Of a DNA stretch of 64,000 nucleotides, positions 1 through 10,000 are shown piece after piece; position 1 is the stretch's first letter; each line of letters starts with the position of its first letter. The stretch is from Klebsormidium nitens (lineage: Eukaryota > Streptophyta > Klebsormidiophyceae > Klebsormidiales > Klebsormidiaceae). The translations under genes were made by a program, and so were the position numbers. Below the pieces are notes generated by a model that worked only from the letters and a program-made list of their open reading frames with translations, ran no database searches and was not told the DNA's origin. The DNA is taken from the NCBI GenBank assembly GCA_000708835.1, contig DF237002.1, positions 91,091 through 155,090 of the forward strand, in the 5' to 3' direction.

Positions 1-1057
1 AAATTTTGGCAAAACTCCCATATATAGATCGTATTTTCTTTCCAAAGCATGGGCGTCCGAACAAGCTCTCAGGCAATCCTAATAGACAACAAACGGGTTG
101 GTGCTCAAGAGCTGCTGCTATTATGCATGTAAACCAGCTCAGTACTGTTGATCGCGTTATAGCATGTGATGTATAATATATGGCCGGCACAATTGCGTGG
201 AGGCAGGACCACGTCCACAGCTGTGTTTTCCAATCATTTCACACTGCGAAAATCGCGACGCTGTTGCATGGAGGTAAGATGGCAATATTCGCCAATCAAT
301 TAAGCGCAAACACCTCTCCTACAAGATGATGTATGCTGTTCACAACTGGAAATCCAAATCTTGTGACTACTCTTTCGTACGTGATACTTTAGTATTCATG
401 CGCTCCCCCGCTTTCTCATTGTTCTGAAGTGAGTTCTTGCAATCTGCAACTCTCCACCGCTCTAATCAAATCTCACACGCTTGAAGTCACGGTCAACATT
501 ACAACCATCCAGCTAATTGCGAAGTTCTATCCCGCCCAGACCTCCAAGTGCCGATTTTCGACAGCCGCTTGTCTGGTACGAAGAGTCCTTTTATAGCTTA
601 ACTGCCACTCGTAGGATGACGAATCTACTCTACGAAGCGTCCACTCAAAATCCGGCAACTTCATCTTGTGACCAACTTGCTGATTTCGCGACCAGAGTTC
701 CCTCCGCAGAAGCTTTCAAGACATGTGCTGATGGGGACTTCAAACCGTCTCCTTGAACGAGGAGCCACCTGCGTTCACCTGACTCTTTCCATTAACGGTC
801 CAGACCCGAACACTGGAAAGCGCTCTGCCAGCCGCACGTTGCAGTAGTCTTGCTAGACATACTCCAGGTCCGTCAACATGATCTCAACCCAGCAAGCGAG
901 GGCACAAGGTCTCCGCGCGAAGCATGTGGGTACTCCCCCGGCTGCGTGTTGCTCGTCCGAGGAGGCCCCGTCCCAAAGCTAAGAATGCTTAGATTTCTAA
1001 TGCACAATGATGTTTTTCAGCGACCGCGCATGCGGTTCGCCACAGACACGCCACGTG
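1..1057. other. Gene-poor flank downstream of the Aurora-like kinase
   Basis: I see no recognisable coding exon, RNA gene or ordered repeat here. The open frames are short and their translations resemble no family I know. The stretch lies 3' of the minus-strand kinase gene that stops at 1058, so part of it may be that gene's 3' UTR and terminator. Confidence 0.5.
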
Positions 1058-4000
1058 TCACACCGCCAGGCGCGTCATGGACTGCGTCATCTCCGTGGCG
1101 TTCCCGGTCTTGTGCTTGTCGAAGGAGACCGCGTGGTTCTTCGAGAGATGCTTGGCGGTAACGGGAGAGGTCGCCGACACGGGCTGGTGACGCGCGTCCA
1201 GGTGCGCGGTGTGGCTGCGGATCCAGGGGTGCTCCAGCATCTCGCCCACCGTCATGCGCTGCTCCGGCGACTTGACCAGAGCCTGTGCAGACAGAGGCCA
1301 TGTGTTAGGGCCAGCAACGAGCTTTGTCTCACTCTGTCACCTCGTCAATTGTACCGTTAAATTTGAGGCTAGGAAGGCAAAAACATACTTTGTCGATCCA
1401 TCGAGTCGACCTGCACATTGACTTCTCTGCAGGCGTACAACATTAAGAGAAGCGGGTCATCTGTCGACGTCGTCACTCGTTACGAACTGAGCTAGGGAAG
1501 GCGAGCGGGTCATTTGCTGATCTTCGCTCGCAGCAATCAAGGGCCACAATCACACGAAAAAAGTAATAGTTTGTCTTCTAGCTTTCTCCACAGACCGACT
1601 CTCACGCAAAACTCGATCATGCAAAGCAGCTACCAGAGATGCGGTGCAAATTCTTTTCTTTCATCTTCGCCTACTTCAGCACCTCAAGAGCGGGGCGCCA
1701 GAGTGGTATGCATTATGCACGTCCGTTCTTCGCTTTCCGCCTTTGAAAGTTTGATCTGCAGAATGTGGAGCTGCTTACCTTGGAGATGAAGTGGATGGCG
1801 TCGTCGGTGAGGTGCGCGGGCCAGCCGGAGCGGTCGGTGGGCAGCTCCGACCAGATGATCATGGCGCACGTGACGGCTTCGTCCTCGACCTCGAATGGCG
1901 GCTTTCCAACGAGCAGCTCGTACGTCAGGATGCCGCAAGCCCTGGGAATCCAAGCAGAGACGGTCACCAACGTAGCGAAGCAAAGGGTTCAAACCGCGTG
2001 CGTATTTGAGGAGGGGGGCCGTGCGGCGCGGTTGGCAGAGCTCAGAGTAAGCGGAATACACTGAGTTCCGAAAAAGGGCGATAAACTGTGCACAGAAAGC
2101 TTGAGAAGACAGCTGCTGGTGAACTTGATGGGAAAGAAGGTAAGTTGCTCCATCATGCGTACAAATCAAACAAACTCATTTGCCTTGACTTCCATTGTGC
2201 ACAAGGAAGCCCTTTCTGTCTGGTATCTCGCCCTACGCAAGTCGAAACCAGCTTGCTTTCCGGATCCAGGTATGAGCAATAGCACGGTCCCAGCACCATT
2301 ACGATTGCCAAGCACACACTGACAAAACCGACCGCATCACGGCGTGGCGTTCCTATTTATTGTCCCGTGTTCCTGTCACGAAGAGTTCATCACAATCAGG
2401 AAGAGCAATGGAACATTAGAAGTCAGGCGAACTCACCATGCATCGACTTGCTCATCGTACTCCTTCTGGCCTACGGGCTCTTCTCCCTGAGCAGAGACTG
2501 GCAGCATGAGGATCTCGGGGGCCATGTAGTCAAGCGTACCTGCAATAAGATGCATTTGGTTGATGACTTTCTGGAAGGAAACAGTGTGGCTCGGTTGTGC
2601 TGGAGAGGCGGGTTTGTCGTGGCCTGTGAACGGGCACACGCCCCTCGAGAAAGCTGGATCAGTAGCTCTTAGCAAGAAAGGCTCTTGATGGGGTGCACCC
2701 CAATCTGAAGGGTGCGCCATCTTGATGCACCTTTTAAAGCAGAGGTGAAATGTGAGTCTTTGAAAGGCTGGAGGACTGCAGATGGAGAGGGGTGTGCTTT
2801 TTGGAGTCCCAGGGTTCATAGGAACCTTACCAATCCGGTGAACAAGGCGTTCTGTGTGCTTGTTGATGGCAAGACCAAAATCGCCGAGCTTCACGAGACC
2901 ATCGGCATCGACAAAAAGATTCTCTGGCTTGATGTCCCTGCAAGAATGACGAATGTCTCATCAGCTGCTGGTCTATATCTCAGCGCAAGGCACAGGAGGA
3001 ACAATGAAGCAATCATCTCCTTGAACAAAGTGCAACATTGATCTGCACAAAAATGCCTCAGATTCTGGGGCTCTTTTTGCAGAGGACTGAGTTCGTATTG
3101 ACGTATGGATGCAGAATCGCAAGCGGGAATCGGCAAGAATGGAGGAAACTTCAGATCCACTCCAATGCGTACCTGTGAACGATGCCGAGCGCGTGTATAT
3201 GTTTGAGAGCACTGAGAAGGGGAAAGAGCACCTGGAGCGAGATACAACAAGGTCCTGATCAGATGCAGCTAGAGCATCAGCCAAAATGTGGCAGTCAGAT
3301 CTAAAAAGCTTTGTATGAGCAATCACAGTCCGAGATGCAAATGCAGAACCCAGTAATGCAAGCGCTTGCAAGAGGAGTTGCTTTGAATGAAGGACATCTC
3401 GTGTGCAAGGGGTCGTGTGAGATGGATGCGGGTCTGACCAGCTTGGCAGCTTCTTCCTCTTTAAGGCGACCCCCGGCGTCCTCCAGCATCTGTAGGACGT
3501 CCCCTTTCTGGCAGTACTCTTGAACCAAGTACATGTTTGCGGTGTCCTCAAAGGAGGCTAACACAGGACAGAGGTACTTGAAACTGCATTCAACAACATA
3601 GTTTAGGCAGTGAGCCAGTGCCCTGTGCACTAACCAGCAAAAAATGGGCTTCAGCTACCCAGACTGTGTGCTTTGCTGAAGTGCGCCAGAAGTATAAACC
3701 CTCACTTCCATAAAGAAAGTGCACAATTACAAAGCACTGAGGCCATGGAATGCCTTTACAGATCTGCAAGCAATTGGCAACTTGAATACCAAGAAGCTGA
3801 ATCCACCCTGTATTCGGGGTTCTAAAACCTCGAGGCAAATGTTTCGGTTTGGAGGGCTTTACTTACGCTCTTGCCTTCTCATCAAGGATATTGATCTCCC
3901 GCTCCACTTGCAGCCTGTTTGCGGCGCTCAGCTTGTTTTTGAAGTATGCTTTGATGGCCGCTAGGAAGCTCGTGCGGATGCATTTTGCAGCCCACACTAT

Positions 4001-4543
4001 TGACGCTCTGGAAGTAAAGAACAGACGCTCAGTTTTTGCAGCAACAGTACGCATCCAACAGATCCGAAGACCATGCTGTGCTGGGGGTTTCTAGCATTTC
4101 TCAGCTAAGTTAAAGCAAGCAAGCTGTATGAATAGCATCAGGAAGCTGCAGACTAGAGCTAAGAATCAAATGTGCAGAGCGGTTTCAACTGGTCTGCTCA
4201 AATTGACACTCGAGTCTGACATAGCTCAGGAATCCTTGTGGCTTGCATCTCCATATGTCAGAATTTTCTCTAGATCTTTTGGTGACGAGCGCCAGCTGCT
4301 GCATATTGATGAGCTTAGCCCATCTTCAGTTGCAGCACAGAAGCTGGACCACACAATAGATACAGAAAGGAGCCAAAAGGGAGATGATCCTCACCTTCCA
4401 TTGGCTATCTCCACTCGGTCTTTAAAGTCAGCTAGGCCGCGCCAATACTTTGCCATTAGCGCTAGGTCCTCGTCCGATCTGTCCTCAATCATTGCGGTAT
4501 TCAAGCCCGCAACCTTCGAAGGCTTTTGCCCCGCGGCCGGCAT
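1058..4543 (-). CDS. Aurora/CALK-like serine/threonine protein kinase, 8 exons, 363 residues
   Basis: Joined exons are 4543-4395, 4007-3867, 3583-3439, 3231-3173, 2937-2831, 2539-2437, 1941-1779 and 1282-1058. They keep one frame and total 1092 bases. The product is almost entirely a kinase domain that transfers phosphate from ATP to Ser/Thr. Visible motifs are the ATP lysine (AAIKAYFK, exon 2), the helix-C glutamate (VEREINIL), HRDIKPEN (exon 4/5 junction), DFG (KLGDFGLAI), an Aurora-style GTLDYMAPE segment, DAWACGILTYELLVGKPPFE and a terminal EHPWI. The Aurora-like P+1 region and the overall order suggest the Aurora or algal CALK (flagellar Aurora-like) group, which act in mitosis or cilia. 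The exact subfamily is inference. An oddity is the glycine loop, which reads ANGRASIV: the first and third glycines are replaced. The start is the first ATG, 31 codons before the glycine-loop lysine region. There is no signal peptide or membrane segment. Confidence 0.8.
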
Positions 4544-7096
4544 CCTGTGGACCAATTCAGCTCTATCTTAAGTTGTTCTGATTGGGGTTGACAGCATAGT
4601 GGAAGCGTCCTCTTGTTGATACACCTGCTGAGCATTGGGATGCCAAAGCTTGAATAAGTTTCTGCTTTACAGCTTTACAGCAGATACTAAGCTGCTGACA
4701 AGTTCCTTCTTTGCAGCTTTCCAGCAGATACCCAAGCTGGAAGTAGAGTAGTCCTAGCTTCAAACAGGCATCTTCATCAACATTCCTTTGAGTGAAGGGT
4801 CTGCACCAGTACTTACCTGTTGAAGATGGATCACGGCCAACCTCAGGAGCCTAATTAATACCTCGGTTCCTTCCACTCCAATCTTTTACAGGACAGGCAA
4901 ACTTCTCAAACAACCATGTCCTTCTTTCGGCCAAGAAGGAAATGGATCAGTCCCTTCACCAACAAGCGCCACAAGCTTCAATGTATCCCAGGTGATGGCA
5001 AACGTCCACAAAGGCGCCCTGTCCGCTTCGAAAACGCTTCTGTGGCAGCAGCACCACATCATTGATCAGGCCAGCTTCGAGGCGCGAGCTCCCATCATTG
5101 ACGAACAACAGATCTACCTATATGCTCCTTGCATGTCCTGACCTAAGATTACGGAAGTCAACAAGCAAACTTAGCCAAGCCGGGTCGTTAAGAACTGCAG
5201 TTGCGTCTGAATTAATGACTTATTGGAAAGTGTGCAGGCATGGATTCCTAGCTCTAGCCCTTTGTGAGTCACGACGATTTCGCTACATAGCGCTGGTACC
5301 TACCATATTACCTCTCCTCAGCCTACATATGGTATCTGCGTACCTATTTGGGTGAGAATTTCCTGTTCTGATCTACCTATGTGTACGGTACCGACATCTG
5401 CTACATCCTAGATCCAACCACCAGGGAGGTTGTATCTGATGTCAGATGAATGTCAACAAATGAACCGGCATGCAGCATCCTTGTAACAATGTAAGTTGTC
5501 ATTGTAGCTAGGACCAGTCCAACGTTCCTGGATAAAGTGCTGCAAAAAGTGCATTTCAGAAGAAATTTCAAGCATAAAATCTTTTTTGGTAGATTTGCAG
5601 GCGGAAGAACGGAATGGAATTCAAGGCTACTCAATGACTGAGCGGAATCACTCCAGGAATCAGTTCCGTCTATCAAGCAGGGAACCTGTTTCTGACAGCT
5701 TTCTGATAAGGATAAAGTTTAATACCTATAATTAAGGATCTAAGAGCTATAAGACACGCCCGGCGAACGGGTGGGGCTGGTATGGTGGTTAGGGTGGGTT
5801 CGGGTGCGGAGCACGTCATGTTTGTTGGTTAGGGTTTTTAGTTAGGTTGCTGCCCCGGGTACTTCCTTATGGGTATTAGATCCTAATATAGGTATTAAAC
5901 TTGATGGATATGCTTTCTGGCCTTGTTCTATCCGGATCTGATTGCAGGCCGGAAGTGCAGCCAGGTATGTACCGTGCACGTACTCCAAGGCGCCTGACCA
6001 TACCTAGGTTTGGGAGCTACTTCCTGATTGGAGATGTTGCCTTTGAAAATCACATCTCAATTCTCAACTGCTTCCTCTGCAGCCAATGATCTCTCAGGCC
6101 CGATTTGGAAATTGCAACCAGGCTAAATGCAGACGATGAATGTACATTTTCTTGAGAGGACTTTGGACATTCGCGCGCGCACAGACTGGATACCCTCGAC
6201 TCTGAAGCGTCGATAATGTCATATCGACGGTTGCTGGGTCCCGACAAGAAAGCTGTCGGATCGGACGCGTTCAAGTTGCCAGGCACCGTCCGACGGTGCC
6301 GACGGTCGACGGTGCGACGGTCGACGTCCGACGGTGCCGACGGTCGACGCGTGCATACCGTACCGCTGTGGAGCAATTGCAAATGTTGAATGATGTCACA
6401 CTGATAATATGCATTTGCGTATTGACCTATCATATCATGTGCGCCTGCCAGGCAACCCGGCGTATATTGTAGTTGAAAGAAGACCATCATTCTTGGACGA
6501 TTATATGATGTATGTATCACGATGGGTATATGTATTATCAATGGTCACGCGTATGCATGTCGCATAGGCCCTTTGGTTAGACTGCACTCATTGGTGCGGA
6601 GCCGGTTCAACTTAAGAGGGCCTTATCGAAAGCAATAATCGAAGAGCAGATTAGTGGTGCGTCTAAGTTACATGCACTGACGCACGTGCGCGTAAATCAG
6701 AGGAATTCGAGCCGCGCTATGATGATGTAGCTGTGAAATCTAATGTAGAGTAGTAATATTTCATGGCATCGCTTTTGCGCACCTACATCTGAAACGTTAT
6801 GTCGAAAACTTGAGCCTTGAATGAGGTGCTAAGCATAGCGCCCAATAAGGTGGCATGACTACGTTACAATGGGAACTTGAACTTGGATAACAACGTAGCG
6901 GATCTCGCCGTAGGCTGGATATTCGACAATCGACTTGTCCAAAACGTTATTTGGCACACCGATCACTCTTTTCTTTGGTGATTGATATAAGCTCTGATAC
7001 CTCAACAATGCTCAATTGTTGTTCTATTTACATGTTCAACCTATAAACGAATGGTTTGAGGGGTTTGTATGTTATATGCTCAAGTCATCGAGCTTG
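4544..7096. other. Intergenic region between two kinase genes
   Basis: No convincing exon was found. It contains a short tandem duplication near 4675-4745 (two imperfect copies around CAGCAGATAC..AAGCTG) and a GTCGACGG-rich patch at about 6190-6360, listed separately. Open frames here are short and unrelated to known proteins. The part just above 4543 should hold the Aurora-like kinase promoter. The part just below 7097 should hold the 3' end of the PBS1-like gene. Confidence 0.45.
6190..6360. repeat. GTCGACGG-rich palindromic patch
   Basis: Short units of the form CCGACGGT and GGTCGACGG recur in tandem and in inverted order over about 170 bases. The flanks are AT-richer and show no such pattern. 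A similar patch lies at 24630-24890. It is non-coding as far as I can see, and its origin is unknown. Confidence 0.6.
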
Positions 7097-10000
7097 CTAC
7101 CCGGCCCTTAACCGCCCTTCTTTTTGTTGCGACGTATTTGACGTCCGAGAGGGTTTGACAAGCCCGTTTGGTGCATTGAAAGGGCTTGGTTGCGCTAGGT
7201 TCTTGGAACCGCTTTGAGCAGACGTTGAGGACGAGGGCGGGAGCTCTCCCACCGAAGAGCCGGAGGATGTTCGAGCCGGAATGGAGGGAGCGGTTTCCAT
7301 GTACTCCTGCAAAATAAGGTCAAACTCAGTGAGTGCGTGTGGGAGGGAAGGAACGTGTGATTTAGGTCTAGCCGCCCCCTACATGCCCTTGTGTGCATCT
7401 CTTGTTTTAGACGCTGTCTTACCAACGCAACTGTCGGAAGGTGCCCCCAGGATACAAGACAGATCCGAAGATTTACCGATGGGAGCGCCAACTCAATGGG
7501 GACACGAGCACACTACTGCAGGCGTTTCTAGGTGATACGAACTCACACCAAAACAACGAGACACCGGCTATGCTTTCAAGCAAGAAGGCTCGGTCTGCCA
7601 CGCTTGCACAATCAAAACAAAGGCCATAACGACCTGACAACTGCGTTTACCACCGGATCAAAAGCCTCAAGAGCTGGTTGACAAAGCAACCGCATACTTT
7701 CGAACGGAGGATTGACCGTAAAACACTGCGGTGCTCGAATTCAAAAGCTTCAGCGCCAAAACGTCTTCTTAGCCAAAGCTTCTGCACGCCCAGATTCCCA
7801 AGCCCCGAAAGAGTCCGATCCCCACACTCTCCAGATCCAAACCGCCGAACGCCTTCAAATCCGAAACCCTCCAACCACAACCCTCCAACCTGAACCCCGC
7901 AAACAACTTCGGACTTGAGTTGTAACCTCTTCTAGGGCTTTAGGACCTCTAGCTTGAAATGTCGGAGCTCTAAACCCATGTGAGCTCCTCAACGGTTCTA
8001 CAGGGAAGAAGCTGGACGAAAGATCAGTAGAGCGTTGATCCCACCCTGCAGCGCCGCAAAGAAACACGTGTTCAAGTAAGGCAATCACAGCTAGTTAACA
8101 GCCCATGTCATAACCGCCCCCCCCCTCACCTGCAGCGCCGCCAGGTGGCGCACGACGGTGCCCATGGTGGGCCGCGACTTGGGGTTGTCCTTGAGGCACT
8201 GGTCGCAGATCTGGCCCGCCTTCTGCGCCGCCTTGACGTCATACACGCCCTCCAGCCGCGGGTCCATGATCTTGTACATCTTGCGCCGGTCGCTCAACAG
8301 CGGCTGCGCCTGTCGAGCTGAACGGAAACTTGGTGAAAAGGTCGGCCAGTTGGTTTCCTGAGAAAAGACTTTCCTTTAACCTGACCTGGTCCGCAGCTCT
8401 TTGCATGTTGCGCCGGTCGCTCAGCAGCGGCTGCGCCTGTTGTGGAAGATGAAATCATGGTTAGGAAGTCAACCAAGACCTTTCGGTTGTTCCTAAGCAA
8501 GAACCTCTAAAGGTTTCCTTGGCCCTTTTCTTGGGTCCCTTGATCTTGTACATCTTGCGCCGGTCGCTCAACAGCGGCTGCGCCTGTCGAGCAGAAAGGA
8601 CACTTGGTTACGGGTCGCCCTTTTCTGTTCTTACTGAGAGACATTCTCACAAGTTTCCTTGTCCTGAGTTGGTCCGTCCGTTTTGAGCTTATTGCGCCGG
8701 TCGCTCAGCAGCGGCTGCGCCTGTTCAGGAGACCGGAGACCTGGTTATGGGGTTGACCTTTCAGTTACTACTAGGTAAGGGTTCCCATTAGTTTCCTTCT
8801 GACCTAACCTGGTTAATAGTCCTGTGCATTTTGTAGCCTGTCGAGCGATATGGAGACTCGATCATAGGGTCGCCCATTTCGAATCCGATCCTGAGCAAGA
8901 GTTACTAGCAGCCTTGTGCATCTTGCGCTGATCGTTTAGCAGCGGCTCCGCTTGTCCCGGCCAAAGAGTAAGTTGTCGATTCATATGACAAATCCCTTTA
9001 GAGACCGTCCACTCCGTCCAGGAATGAAAAGAATCTAAGAAGGAACTTACCCACTGCACCTGTTGTGGGGCCCCCGCGGCTACCCCTTGTCCAACGCAAC
9101 CTTTCCTGTGAGCAGCTTCAGCAAGGCAGCGCAAAGATCTACTACCCCTCTAACATTCAGAACACCGTCTCAAGACGCCAAAAAATGCCGTCTGATTGAA
9201 TCCAAAATGTCAAAAAGCACTCACCCATTGCACCAGGTTGTGCTGCCCCTGCGGCCGCCCCTTGTCCACTGCAATCTTGCCCGTAAGCAGCTCCAATAAC
9301 ACCACTCCAAACGAGTAAACGTCACTGCGCGCCGTGAGGTGCCCCGTCATGACGTACTCAGGCGCGCAGTAGCCGTACGTGCCCATGACACGTGTCGACA
9401 CGTGGGTCTTGTCGCCCGTCGGGCCGTTCTTGGCCAGCCCAAAGTCGGACAGCTTTACGTTGTAGTCCTGCGAGGAGGATGTGCTCTGTTCAGACTCGGT
9501 GTCGCTTCTGTCGGGCTCGAAGGTATGCCGATGTGGCAGCCGCCAGATACACGCACAAGCGGCTTGAGCGCTTAAGAGGAATCTCGCATTTCTTTCTTTT
9601 AACTCCTCCTCTTGAATGCACCGCACCTGGGGTGCCCCGCTTTGAAGGCTCCTCTGGCAGAAGGCCTAACGTCTCCAAATCCCCACGATCATCGCAAAAT
9701 CCACAGAAACTAAAAGAAAAGAAGCCCAACCCTTTTCTTCTTCCCAACGGACATATTGTTGGCTCTGAAGCAACCTCCAACTGCATCCTCGCACGGAGAA
9801 CCGGCATGGGCGTTCCGAAGGTGCCCTTCTTCTTGACGGCAAATAGACGCCCTCTGCCATAAAGCCAAAACACTTCCTTAATTCCCGACCGTCTGTCCTC
9901 GATGCTTCGCCTGGCCCCTCTTCTTGACGTCCAGAGCAGAACTTCCCTCTTCAAGACCCCAAAACAGTTTTCCTCTTTTCCAACACCCCCCGCGGCGCCT

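Noticed and set aside
5755-5870. Telomere-like TTAGGG/GGTTAGGG motifs
   Set aside because: There are only a few scattered hits in G-rich sequence, no array, and not the plant TTTAGGG repeat.
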